Part shown: in pieces, positions 19,453 through 27,342 of the stretch
How positions within the stretch are numbered: the first letter of the stretch is position 1
How the letters are laid out: each line of letters starts with the position of its first letter
From: Acidobacteriota bacterium
Lineage (GTDB): Bacteria; Acidobacteriota; Terriglobia; Acidiferrales; UBA7541
DNA length: 49,288 nucleotides
Assembly: GCA_003223295.1 (NCBI GenBank)
Contig: QHYM01000108.1
Location: 1 to 49,288, forward strand
Reading direction: 5' to 3'
Notes under the pieces: model-generated
Databases searched by the model: none
What the model was told of the DNA's origin: nothing
The model's input: the letters and a program-made list of their open reading frames with translations, nothing else
Made by a program: the position numbers and the translations under genes

Positions 19453-20403
19453 TTAGTTTTGGTTTCCACTGGAAGGGTTCTTGACGCCAGCAGGCTTACC
19501 CGGCATGCCCAAAGAAGCAGGCCGTGCCGATGAAGGTGACGACGAATTGAACGTTTCTAAAGCAGTGCGGGCCTCCCGGAGAACACGGTCCGACATGTTC
19601 TCGGCAACGCCCAAAAGGAGAAAAGGGATGGCCGTTGCGGCAACCAGGAGCTTGGCCCTCCGTGGAACTTTGGCTTCCGGTTCCCAGCGAAAGAGCTGCG
19701 CGGATAGAAAGAACGTAAGGCACGCCCAGACGGAAAGCGAGAGGATCTCCACGTAGCGGCTCCAGGGAGTGGTGGAGTTTACTACGGTTTGCTGGAGCCC
19801 ATTGACAAGATACGTGGCGGGGAGAAACAGGCCAAAGCGCTGTACCGTCCGCGGCAGATACGCCAAGGGGAAGGTAGCGCCTGAAAGGAAAATCAATGGC
19901 AGCCACAAAAGCTGGTTCAGCACCTGCGTTTCTTGCATGGTGTTGGTCACGCTAGCGACGACCAAGCCCAGCGAGCCAAAAGAAACAATGCCTACGGAAA
20001 CGAGGATGAAGAGAGAAACAGGATTCCCGAGGCTCGGAACGTGAAAAATGACGCGCGCAAAGAACAATTCAAGAATGACGATAGGAAGAGTAAGCACATA
20101 GTTGGCAACAATACTCGAAGCCAGCAGGTCGCTGGCGCTCACCGGAGCGACGTGGAAGCGACGCAGAATCCCCTGTTCGCGAAACAAAACGAGTGTGGCG
20201 CTTAGCCCCCAGAAACTGCCCATCACATTGAAAGCCACGATAGGACCGAGGTAAAAAGCGCAGCGCTCTGGAATGCCTTTGGCAAGGACGCCAAGCCAGA
20301 GAAAGAAGAAAGCGAAAGGCATGACAATTACGAAAAAGAAGAACATCTTGTTGCGGAACGCAATTTGGATGCGCATGCGCGTCAGAGCGGCGAAGTTTTT
20401 CAA
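19453..20403 (-). CDS. ABC-2 type transporter permease
   Basis: 316 aa. Six membrane helices: about 20-42, 52-74, 97-121, 130-155 (VSLFILVSVGIVSFGSLGLVVASV), 163-185 (LLWLPLIFLSGATFPLAYLP) and 222-244. The NTMQETQVLNQLLWLPL segment followed by the PRTVQRFGLFLPATYLVNGL region is the ABC2_membrane signature of drug, lipid or polysaccharide exporters. Its start overlaps the ATPase gene stop by 4 bp (ATGA), so they are translationally coupled. A Ser/Pro-rich 60-residue tail follows the last helix. Substrate unknown. Confidence 0.9.
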   Translation of the reverse strand: MKNFAALTRMRIQIAFRNKMFFFFVIVMPFAFFFLWLGVLAKGIPERCAFYLGPIVAFNVMGSFWGLSATLVLFREQGILRRFHVAPVSASDLLASSIVANYVLTLPIVILELFFARVIFHVPSLGNPVSLFILVSVGIVSFGSLGLVVASVTNTMQETQVLNQLLWLPLIFLSGATFPLAYLPRTVQRFGLFLPATYLVNGLQQTVVNSTTPWSRYVEILSLSVWACLTFFLSAQLFRWEPEAKVPRRAKLLVAATAIPFLLLGVAENMSDRVLREARTALETFNSSSPSSARPASLGMPGKPAGVKNPSSGNQN

Positions 20404-21320
20404 TCGCGGAGCCTCCTCCCGGTGAATTCGATGAAGACGTCTTCGAGAGATGGAGTGGCGATTTCGAGGCTGACGAGTTCGTTGCCGCCAGCCTCCAGGT
20501 GTTTCACGAGAGAAACGATCGTCTGTGGCGGACGCTGGGAATGCAGAACATAGGCGCCGTCCACTTCGCGGGCATCCACCACCCCTTCTAGCGTCTTCAA
20601 AGTACCGTTGGACTCGGGCTTGGAAAGGCGCACTTCGATGCGCGTGGTGCCGCCCGAGCGGGCTTTCAATTCACGTGGGGTGCCCAACGCAATCACTCTT
20701 CCATGATCAATGATGGCCACACGGTCGCAGAGACGCTCGGCCTCCTCGATGTAATGCGTAGTCAGCAGTACGGTTTTCTTGTCACGCCGCAGCTCTTCAA
20801 TTACGTCGTAGATTTCGCGCCGCACTTGCGGATCGAGGCCGGCGGTGGGCTCGTCAAGGAAGCACACCTGCGGGTCGTTGACCAGGGCCATGGCGAGCGC
20901 GAGACGCTGTTTTTGTCCGCCGGAAAGCTGGCCATAAAAAGAATTCTTCTTCTCATCGAGGCCGAAACGCTTGAGCAATTCCTGAGGATCGCGTTGACGT
21001 TTGTAAAAACTCGCGAAGAGCCGGATCGCTTCGATGACCCGCATCTTGTCGGGCAGGGAAGTGGCCTGAAGCGCGGCGCCGATTTCCTGCTTTAGCGCTT
21101 CGGAATCGCGCTGCGGGTCAAGGCCGCACACGGAGACGCGGCCGGAGTCGAGCGTGCGCAAGCCCTCCAGGATTTCGACCGTTGAAGTCTTGCCCGCTCC
21201 GTTGGGACCGAGCAGGCCAAAGACTTCGCCCTCTTCAATGCCAAAGCTGACGCCGCGCACGGCCTCCACGTCGCCGTAGCGCTTGACCAGGTTCTCCACC
21301 TGCAAAATGGAATTGGCCAT
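20400..21320 (-). CDS. ABC transporter ATP-binding protein
   Basis: 306 aa from the ATG at 21320; a longer in-frame start exists but the extra 68 residues are not ABC-like. Walker A GPNGAGKT (38-45), Q-loop (ALQATSL), signature LSGGQKQR (132-139), Walker B with CFLDEP (156-158), H-loop (TTHYIEEAERLCDRV). The C-terminal 90 residues (DUF4162-like) end in PSLEDVFIEFTGR, typical of CcmA/NatA-type exporters of drugs or lipids. Works with the ABC-2 permease encoded 4 bp overlapping downstream. padR is transcribed divergently 264 bp away. Confidence 0.93.
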   Translation of the reverse strand: MANSILQVENLVKRYGDVEAVRGVSFGIEEGEVFGLLGPNGAGKTSTVEILEGLRTLDSGRVSVCGLDPQRDSEALKQEIGAALQATSLPDKMRVIEAIRLFASFYKRQRDPQELLKRFGLDEKKNSFYGQLSGGQKQRLALAMALVNDPQVCFLDEPTAGLDPQVRREIYDVIEELRRDKKTVLLTTHYIEEAERLCDRVAIIDHGRVIALGTPRELKARSGGTTRIEVRLSKPESNGTLKTLEGVVDAREVDGAYVLHSQRPPQTIVSLVKHLEAGGNELVSLEIATPSLEDVFIEFTGRRLRD

Positions 21321-21517
21321 ATTCGTCGATTCCGGCCGGGTCGGACCCGTACGGGAAAGAGAGCGTATAGCATAACGCAGATGCCCTGTTTCCTTGTAAA
21401 CGCGCAGGCTCCGGCCGAGGGGATTCGTCAGTTTGTACGCAAGCGATGGCGCAAATATTACTGGAAAAGATGTTGAACGACGGGAGTGCGAAGACACGGT
21501 CCAAGACAACTCTCTCC

Positions 21518-21547
21518 TTGACAATCTACCTATCGAAGGTTTATATA
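21518..21547 (+). promoter_or_regulatory. Sigma-70-type promoter of padR-ADOP operon
   Basis: A perfect -35 TTGACA (21518-21523) is followed after 17-18 bp by an A/T run TTATATAT that supplies a -10 (TATATA at 21542). The start codon of padR is 38 bp further on. The ATATATGT run overlapping the -10 could be the autoregulatory PadR operator (inference). Confidence 0.65.
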
Positions 21548-21584
21548 TGTCGAACGTCTAGGAGTGGCTGTGCCGAGGGTACCC

Positions 21585-21920
21585 ATGCCGATTGAGAAAT
21601 CCGAATTGTTGCAGGGCACCTTGGACATGCTGATCTTGAAGATCGTGGCGCTTGGCCCGGTGCACGGCTACGGTATCTCGCAGCGAATCCGCCAGATTTC
21701 CAAGGAAATTCTGCAGGTGCAGCAAGGTTCGTTGTATCCCGCGCTCCATCGCCTGGAGAAACGAGGCTGGCTCGAAGCCGAGTGGGGTGAATCGGAAAAA
21801 GGCCGGCAGGCCAAGTTCTATAAGCTGTCCGCGAAGGGCCGCAAGCAGCTGGCCAGCGAGGAGTTGAATTGGAATCGCCTGGCCGGCGCTGTATCGCAAA
21901 TCCTGCAAACTGCGGAATAG
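21585..21920 (+). CDS. PadR-family transcriptional regulator
   Basis: 111 aa. The ATG at 21585 follows GAGGG with good spacing; a GTG seven codons upstream (21564) is a less likely start. The sequence SELLQGTLDMLILKIVALGPVHGYGI is the canonical PadR opening, then the winged helix with QQGSLYPALHRLEKRGW and the wing KAKFYKLSAKGRK-type segment (GRQAKFYKLSAKGRKQL). Winged-helix repressor, usually autoregulated. In Acidobacteriota it is routinely paired with an ADOP permease gene, as here, 9 bp downstream. Ligand unknown. Confidence 0.95.
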   Translation: MPIEKSELLQGTLDMLILKIVALGPVHGYGISQRIRQISKEILQVQQGSLYPALHRLEKRGWLEAEWGESEKGRQAKFYKLSAKGRKQLASEELNWNRLAGAVSQILQTAE

Positions 21921-21929
21921 AGGTCTACC

Positions 21930-24524
21930 ATGTCCTGGTGGAAATCCCTTTTTCCCAAGCGCGCGTCAGGCGTACACCTTGACTCCGAACTGCGCTTTCA
22001 TATCGACGAACTTACGGAAGATAACATCGCTGCCGGGATGCCGCCGGACGAGGCGCGCCGCAGGGCCATGCTGGAATTCGGCGGACAGGAACAGGTCAAG
22101 GAAGAAGTGCGCGATGTGTACCGTATCCGAGTCATCGACAGCACGATAGCCAACGCAAAAGCCGCGATGCGGTTTGTCCGCAAGTCGCCGTCATTTTCAC
22201 TTACGGTGATTTTGACCCTGGCTCTGGGAATCGGCGCGAACAGCGCGGTGTTCTCCGCCATCGATACGGTTTTGCTGCGGCCCTTGCCTTTTCCCGATGG
22301 CGATCAACTGATGCGGCTGGAGCAAGTCAATCACAAGGTAAAAAACCCCGAAACCCACGTCGCCCCCCTGCGGCTGGAGGACTGGAACCGGCAGGGTTCC
22401 ACATTCCAGGCGATCACGGGATATTACACGGAGGATGTTTCCGAGAGTTCCGGCGCGCTGCCTGAAAAAGTAACGGCAGCCTTTGTGGCGCCGAGATTCT
22501 TGCAAGTCTGGGGGATCGTGCCCGCTCTCGGTCGCGACTTCAATGCCGAAGAAGAACACTTTGGGGGACCGCAAGCGATTCTTGTTAGCGATCGTTTTTG
22601 GCGTCGCCGACTTGGCGCCGATCCGAGCGCGCTTGGAAAGAAGGTGCGAATCCTCAGCATGTCCTTTTCGATTGTGGGAGTCATGCCTGCTTCCTTTCTG
22701 TTCCCCGACCGGGACGTTGATCTCTGGACCCCGGTACCACTCGATGCACCGTACTCACAGAGCAGGGAATCAACGTGGTACATCGCCATCGGGCGGTTGA
22801 AGCCAGGGGTGACGCTGGAGCAGGCGCGGGCAAATCTGGCCACCGTTCAGGCGCAACTGGGCAAGGCATTTCCAAAAACAGATGCGGACCTGGACGTCGG
22901 TATTCAGCCGCTGAAAGAGACGACGATTGCTGGCGTGCGCGGTTCGCTGTGGATGTTGTTTGGTTCGGTGTCGCTCCTTCTTCTGGTCGCTTGCACAAAC
23001 ATTGTTGCGTTGCTCCTGGCACGCGGAGTCCAGCGCCAGCATGAGATTTCCGTGCGGCTGTTGCTGGGGGCTTCGCGCGCCGCGGTCGTAACTCAATTGC
23101 TGAGCGAAGCTTTCGTTTTGGCGCTGGCGGGAGCGCTCTTCGGTTTGCTTGTCGCGCGCGGAGCTTCGAACGTGTTCCGGGCGCTTGCGGGAAATTTACC
23201 GCGAGTGCAGGAGATTCGCCTCGACTGGAGAATTGTGTTGTATTCGCTGGGCTGCTCGGTGCTAGTGACTGTTTTCTGCGGTTTATTCCCAGCCATCCGC
23301 GGCACGAGAAGTATCTCCAGTTCATTGGCGCAAGCCAGCCGCACGCAGGTGTCTGGACGTCACGCGCTGCAATGGCTGCTCGTGGGTGTGCAGGTGGCGC
23401 TTGCGGTGACGTTGCTGACGGGTGCGGGGTTGCTCGTGCGAAGTTTTCAGGAACTTGGCCGAGTGTCGCCTGGATTCGACCCGAGGAATGTTCTGACCTT
23501 TCATATCAGCGGATCGTATGGAGAAACGGCGGACTGGAAAGGCCTCCAGCAACGAATTGAGCGAACGCTGGATTCGCTGCGATCCTTGCCAGGTGTGGAA
23601 GAGACAGCGACCAGTGCGGAGTTGCCCGGTGCGGCTCGTCAATATGAGGCGGAACTGAAACTGACCGAGGGGCAAGTGGACCCGGAACGCAAGATCCTGG
23701 CGGAGAGCCGTTTCGTTTCTCCGGACTATTTCGCCACCATGAAGATTCCGCTTTTGGCAGGCGAAGTCTGCCGCGCAGACCCCAAGTCCGTCAATGTTTT
23801 GGTGAATCGCACCTTTGCGAACACGTATCTTGCCGGAGAGACTGCGATCGGGCGTCACTTGCAAGTGCCTGGCAAGACGCTGCTGACGGGCGGGGAGATT
23901 CGAGGGATTGTCGGGGATGCACGGGAGGAAGGCTTAAACCGCGAACCGGGCCCCACGGTGTATTGGTGCGTGAGCGCTCCTGACCCCGACCCCTATTATC
24001 TCGTGCGCACGCGAGGCGAGCCCATGGCCATGGCGGACACGCTTCGCCGGAAAGTTCATGAAATCGAACCGGCCCGGTCGATGTTCGACATCATGCCACT
24101 CGAGGATCATCTCGATGAGGCGTCGGCGGAAAACCGCCTTCGCACAGTTCTACTGGGATTCTTTGCGGTGACGGCTGTGTCTCTCGCTTGCGTTGGCCTG
24201 TACGGTACACTTAGCTACACGGTGAGCGTCAGGCAGAGAGAAGTAGGGTTGCGTCTCGCCCTGGGAGCTTTGCAGGCGCAAATCGTGAAGCAGTTTTTGC
24301 TTCAAGGCCTCCGCGTTACCTTGCTAGGTTGTGTCGCCGGCTGGGGGCTTGCCGTGGCTTTTGCACGCGTGCTGTCCGGAATGCTGTATGGCGTTTCAGT
24401 GACGGACGCGGCGACCTTGTCCGCGGTGGTGTTTCTCATGTTGGTTGTTGCGGCGATCGCTTCGCTGGTGCCGGCGATTCGCGCGGCGCGCGTGGAGCCG
24501 ATGCAGGTTCTGCGCGAGGAATAG
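21930..24524 (+). CDS. ADOP-type ABC permease (MacB/FtsX duplicated)
   Basis: 864 aa. Residues 1-75 are the permease prefix domain (DSELRFHIDELTEDNIAAGM, EARRRAMLEFGGQEQVKEE). Membrane helix 1 at about 88-110 (LTVILTLALGIGANSAVFSAI, the ADOP signature), a MacB-like periplasmic domain to about 325, FtsX helices at about 335-445, a second periplasmic domain, and a second FtsX module at about 745-860 ending in the PAIRAARVEPMQVLREE signature. These acidobacterial duplicated orphan permeases lack their own ATPase gene nearby. Role inferred as mechanotransmission or export with an unlinked ATPase; PadR probably controls its level. Confidence 0.95.
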   Translation: MSWWKSLFPKRASGVHLDSELRFHIDELTEDNIAAGMPPDEARRRAMLEFGGQEQVKEEVRDVYRIRVIDSTIANAKAAMRFVRKSPSFSLTVILTLALGIGANSAVFSAIDTVLLRPLPFPDGDQLMRLEQVNHKVKNPETHVAPLRLEDWNRQGSTFQAITGYYTEDVSESSGALPEKVTAAFVAPRFLQVWGIVPALGRDFNAEEEHFGGPQAILVSDRFWRRRLGADPSALGKKVRILSMSFSIVGVMPASFLFPDRDVDLWTPVPLDAPYSQSRESTWYIAIGRLKPGVTLEQARANLATVQAQLGKAFPKTDADLDVGIQPLKETTIAGVRGSLWMLFGSVSLLLLVACTNIVALLLARGVQRQHEISVRLLLGASRAAVVTQLLSEAFVLALAGALFGLLVARGASNVFRALAGNLPRVQEIRLDWRIVLYSLGCSVLVTVFCGLFPAIRGTRSISSSLAQASRTQVSGRHALQWLLVGVQVALAVTLLTGAGLLVRSFQELGRVSPGFDPRNVLTFHISGSYGETADWKGLQQRIERTLDSLRSLPGVEETATSAELPGAARQYEAELKLTEGQVDPERKILAESRFVSPDYFATMKIPLLAGEVCRADPKSVNVLVNRTFANTYLAGETAIGRHLQVPGKTLLTGGEIRGIVGDAREEGLNREPGPTVYWCVSAPDPDPYYLVRTRGEPMAMADTLRRKVHEIEPARSMFDIMPLEDHLDEASAENRLRTVLLGFFAVTAVSLACVGLYGTLSYTVSVRQREVGLRLALGALQAQIVKQFLLQGLRVTLLGCVAGWGLAVAFARVLSGMLYGVSVTDAATLSAVVFLMLVVAAIASLVPAIRAARVEPMQVLREE

Positions 24525-24591
24525 TTCGGTCCAGAGTGCGTTTGTAGTTCTCCCTCAGATCGAGGATGAACCCAAGCATTTGTGTGAGGTC

Positions 24592-24936
24592 TTAATTTCG
24601 ACCACGCTTTCGCGGCGCGGCCGATTTTGACTTGCCGGTCTTTTTCGGCTGCCAGAGATGACGCTTCAAATCCACGCGAAATTCAACGATAGCGACGCCT
24701 TCGCTTTCGAGAAGTTTTCTTTGGAGCAAAGCATGAGGTCCGCGAATGAGGATTTTCCCGCGGTCGCCGATTACGCGGTGCCACGGAATGCCTTTTCCCG
24801 AAGGAGTAGCCGCCATGGCGCGTCCGGCAGTGCGCGCGCCGCCAGGCAGGCGCAGAGCCTTAGCGAGGGCTCCATACGTTAGAACCTTTCCGCGAGGAAT
24901 TCGTTGCACGAAGCTGTAGACAGGGTTCCAAGACAT
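24592..24936 (-). CDS. Alkyltransferase-like (ATL) DNA-damage binding protein
   Basis: 114 aa from the ATG at 24936, preceded by GGAGAG; a start 11 codons upstream is less supported. The fold is that of the O6-alkylguanine-DNA alkyltransferase DNA-binding domain: FVQRIPRGKVLTYGALAKAL, the helix GARTAGRAMAATP with the flipping Arg, and IPWHRVIG at 50-57. The active-site Cys of MGMT (PCHR) is Trp52, the defining substitution of ATL proteins. These bind alkylated guanine and pass it to nucleotide excision repair. The basic C-terminal tail (KKTGKSKSAAPRKRGRN) may help DNA binding. Monocistronic. Confidence 0.92.
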   Translation of the reverse strand: MSWNPVYSFVQRIPRGKVLTYGALAKALRLPGGARTAGRAMAATPSGKGIPWHRVIGDRGKILIRGPHALLQRKLLESEGVAIVEFRVDLKRHLWQPKKTGKSKSAAPRKRGRN

Positions 24937-25203
24937 TTTTGCTAGCTCTCCGAGTCCAATGTATTTCAAGAAGCCGAATGGGACATGCTAGGCACCGGAA
25001 GTCGCCAGAACAAGAGAAAAGTGCCGGGTCCGGGTTTAATCCAGTAGCCGTTCTTGATCGTAACTTGATCTTGAAACGCGAAACGGCGCATATTTGCACG
25101 CATCGAATGCTAAGGAAGGTAAAGCAGGAGCAAAGTTCGAGAACAGCGAGGGTTTGAAAGTTAAGGACGCGAATAATCGATGGAAACGAGCAAGAAAATT
25201 GAT

Positions 25204-25240
25204 GAGGTATTGACTGCATGCGCGGGAGGTATTGACTGCA
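25204..25240 (+). repeat. Two 15-bp direct repeats, 22-bp period
   Basis: GAGGTATTGACTGCA occurs at 25204-25218 and 25226-25240, separated by TGCGCGG. A 22-bp spacing puts both on the same helix face (two turns), as for an activator site; each copy also contains TTGACT, a possible -35. Confidence 0.7.
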
Positions 25241-25310
25241 CGCAGATTCAGGTGAAGGCGTTACTAATACGATGCAACTTTTTACTAAATTCCGTGTCTA
25301 ATATTGCAGA

Positions 25311-25337
25311 GCGTAGTGGAAACTGTTTACACTACGC
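25311..25337. promoter_or_regulatory. 27-bp hyphenated palindrome, probable operator
   Basis: The arms GCGTAGTG and CACTACGC are perfect complements, and the inner part continues with AAAC / GTTT, leaving one mismatched pair and a single central base: 12 of 13 pairs match. It lies 30 bp before the ATG at 25368. There is no T-tract, so an operator is more likely than a terminator. Confidence 0.6.
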
Positions 25338-25367
25338 GCACTGAAAATGAGGTAGTGAGGCAAGGTC

Positions 25368-25802
25368 ATGGCTTTTGTCCGCCGCAAAGGGAATTCGTTC
25401 TACCTGGTGCACAACGTGCGCCGCGGCGAAAAAGTACAGCAACTCCATTTGGCGCGCCTGGGACAGCGCGCGCGCATTACCGAGGAGGTCGTCAAGGAAG
25501 TTTCGAAGAAACATCCGTTTGTTGAGCTCAACTGGAGAGCTCTGCGCGAGCAGTACAAGCACTCCGCGGACCTGGCGGATCCTCAGTCTCCGGCGGTCCA
25601 AAAGCTGGTATCCTCTCTTCGCACCCTCAATCTCGAATTGGCGGATGTCCTCCCGCCGCTCGTCCGATTTTCAGAGTCGCCCGTGATGGCAAGGGAGCTG
25701 CTGGTTCAATTGCGGCTCCTTCAGTCAACCATCCAGGTCAAATTGGAACAGTTTGACCGGGGACGCGGGCGATACGGCAGTCCGCAAGCGCGGGTTCGCT
25801 AG
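25368..25802 (+). CDS. Small protein of unknown function preceding Clp-like ATPase
   Basis: 144 aa. Not recognised with certainty. Residues 1-48 (FVRRKGNSFYLVHNVRRGEK, QQLHLARLGQRARITEE) form a compact basic beta-type region resembling the N-terminal segment found in IS1634-type transposases and in some stand-alone acidobacterial proteins. Residues 55-135 are helical and leucine-rich (KLVSSLRTLNLELADVLPPL, ELLVQLRLLQSTIQVKLEQF), suggesting a coiled coil or partner-binding surface. It ends 9 bp before the first AAA+ gene, which has a strong ribosome site, so the two are one operon. A role as adaptor or substrate-recognition partner of the ATPase is inference. Confidence 0.75.
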   Translation: MAFVRRKGNSFYLVHNVRRGEKVQQLHLARLGQRARITEEVVKEVSKKHPFVELNWRALREQYKHSADLADPQSPAVQKLVSSLRTLNLELADVLPPLVRFSESPVMARELLVQLRLLQSTIQVKLEQFDRGRGRYGSPQARVR

Positions 25803-25811
25803 GAGGCGGTC

Positions 25812-27032
25812 ATGGGGGACTACACTCTTTCTCTCGATCCAACCAAACGCAGCACGGATACGATTGATTTCCAAGCGTCGCTGCGCGAGAAGATCGTCGG
25901 CCAGGAAGAGGCCGTACAGGCGCTCGTCGACCTGTACCAAGTCTTTCGCGCCGGCTTGAATTCGCCGGGCCGCCCGGTGGGGAATCTGCTCTTTCTCGGA
26001 CCGACGGGTTCCGGAAAGACGCGCATCGTGGAAGCGGCCGCCGAGATCCTGTTTGGCGATGCCCGCGCGGTCATCAAAGTGGATTGCGCGGAGTTTCAGC
26101 ACTCTCACGAGATTGCCAAGCTAATTGGCTCGCCTCCAGGCTATCTGGGGCACCGGGAGACCCACCCACTTATCACTCAAGAGACTCTGGGAGCCTGCCA
26201 TACCGAAAAGCTGAAACTCAGCTTCCTGCTTTTCGACGAAATTGAGAAGGCCAGTGACGCCTTGTGGCAGTTGCTCCTGGGCATGCTGGATAAGGCCACG
26301 CTCACCCTCGGTGACAATCGCAAGGTGGACTTGTCCAAAACGGTCATTTTTCTCACCTCGAACTTGGGTGGTGGAGAAATCAGCGAGCTGATGGAAGGGG
26401 GCATGGGCTTTATCCAGCCAAAAGATAAGCCGGCAGCCGGCCTGAACGAAAAGGTCGAGCGCACGGCCGTGGAAGCGGCCCGGCGCAAGTTCTCGCCAGA
26501 ATTCATGAACCGCCTGGACAAAGTCGTGGTATTTCACCCCCTGCGGAAGGAGCAATTGCAGGAAGTGCTGGATATCGAGTTGGGCCAAGTGCAGCAGCGT
26601 GTGCTAGATACGGCCAAGGGGCAGTTCCTCTTCCGCGTGACTCCAGCAGGGCGTGATTTCCTGCTTCTGGAAGGCACCGACCAGCGCTACGGAGCGCGGC
26701 ACCTGAAGCGAGCCATCGAGCGCCATGTGGTGTATCCGCTGGCCAACCTGCTGGCCACCGATCAAGTAAATTTGGGCGATTTGGTATGCATTGATTGGGA
26801 TAAGACGAACAATCGGCTCACTTTCGTGCGAGAAGGCGAAGGGGCCCTGGTGGAACCGGCGGCGAAGCGTGCCGGAGCCGCAGCAGCAGGCGCGGAGGCG
26901 ACCGACGGCAAATCGGTGAACGCTCCCGAGGAAACAGTTGGGGAAGAGCGGAAATCGCGTGCGGCGCAGCCAGGTGGAGGGTCCTCCGCAGCGCCACAAA
27001 GCCGCAAGAAGCAAGATCGTTCCAATTCGTAG
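25812..27032 (+). CDS. Single-ring Clp-type AAA+ ATPase (copy 1)
   Basis: 406 aa. AGGAGG lies 6 bp before the ATG. One AAA+ module of the ClpA/ClpB second-domain class: Walker A GPTGSGKT (63-70), pore loop GYLG (110-113), Walker B FLLFDEIEK (D142, E143), sensor-1 N184 in LTSNLGGG, Arg finger R234 in FMNRLD, sensor-2 R296 in YGARHLKR, then the small helical domain. No ClpB/ClpA N-domain or D1 and no ClpX zinc domain. At the position of the ClpA IGL loop it has GGMGFIQPKDK (M198-G-F200), matching the [LIVMP]-G-[FL] ClpP-docking pattern. Residues 344-406 are an Ala/Glu/Ser-rich, probably disordered tail. Likely unfoldase; protease partner and substrates unknown. Confidence 0.9.
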   Translation: MGDYTLSLDPTKRSTDTIDFQASLREKIVGQEEAVQALVDLYQVFRAGLNSPGRPVGNLLFLGPTGSGKTRIVEAAAEILFGDARAVIKVDCAEFQHSHEIAKLIGSPPGYLGHRETHPLITQETLGACHTEKLKLSFLLFDEIEKASDALWQLLLGMLDKATLTLGDNRKVDLSKTVIFLTSNLGGGEISELMEGGMGFIQPKDKPAAGLNEKVERTAVEAARRKFSPEFMNRLDKVVVFHPLRKEQLQEVLDIELGQVQQRVLDTAKGQFLFRVTPAGRDFLLLEGTDQRYGARHLKRAIERHVVYPLANLLATDQVNLGDLVCIDWDKTNNRLTFVREGEGALVEPAAKRAGAAAAGAEATDGKSVNAPEETVGEERKSRAAQPGGGSSAAPQSRKKQDRSNS

Positions 27033-27071
27033 TGCAAAAACGTCTTAAAGTAAAACTTTAACTCCTTGAGT

Positions 27072-27099
27072 GGGGCGCATACAAAATGCGCCCCTTTTT
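27072..27099 (+). terminator. Rho-independent terminator of the first Clp-like operon
   Basis: GGGGCGCAT / ATGCGCCCC form a perfect 9-bp stem with loop ACAAA, followed by TTTTT. It lies 40 bp after the stop codon, so the second AAA+ gene needs its own promoter. Confidence 0.93.
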
Positions 27100-27102
27100 G
27101 TC

Positions 27103-27183
27103 GTAGGGCGCATGACACAAAGTGTTCGGCTCTCTCATTCTTGACTCAAATCGGACGCAATCTCAGCTTGTGAGACGCCCTAC
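27103..27183. repeat. 81-bp element bounded by 8-bp inverted repeats GTAGGGCG
   Basis: GTAGGGCG at 27103-27110 and its complement CGCCCTAC at 27176-27183 bound the element. Inside are small hairpins (GACAC-AAA-GTGTT and TCTCA-GCTTG-TGAGA). Both ends carry the GTAG tetranucleotide, as do the REP-like palindromes elsewhere in the window, so it may be an inverted REP pair (BIME-like) or a small non-autonomous element. No coding potential. Confidence 0.45.
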
Positions 27184-27250
27184 AGAATCTAGAATCTTGT
27201 ATGTAGCTGAAATTAGTGTGTTTCCTCTCTAGCAACAGCGTTCCACGGAT

Positions 27251-27266
27251 TGGCATGCTCCATGCA
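27251..27266 (+). promoter_or_regulatory. Candidate sigma-54 (-24/-12) promoter
   Basis: TGGCATGCTCCATGCA matches the RpoN consensus core: GG (27252-27253), exactly 10 bases, then GC (27264-27265), with TGGCA and TGCA around them. It is 76 bp before the ATG of the second AAA+ gene and behind a strong terminator, where a promoter is required. Confidence 0.45.
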
Positions 27267-27342
27267 CTATCTCAATGTTCGCGCGAGGAATGAGACGCGC
27301 GTCGCGTTTGGGGAGAACTAGACGCGGAGAGAGGTCGAACCG

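Larger units (their letters stand above)
24937..25367. other. 431-bp intergenic region upstream of the Clp-like locus
   Basis: No gene supported. It carries a pair of 15-bp direct repeats (25204-25240) and a 27-bp near-perfect palindrome (25311-25337) close to the start of the small-protein gene, so the right half is probably a control region. The left half shows nothing recognisable. Confidence 0.6.

Noticed and set aside
21321-21524. N-terminal extension of the ABC ATPase
   Set aside because: 68 extra residues lack family similarity and run toward the divergent padR promoter region.
25204-25240. CRISPR-like repeats
   Set aside because: Only two 15-bp copies with a 7-bp gap and no cas genes.
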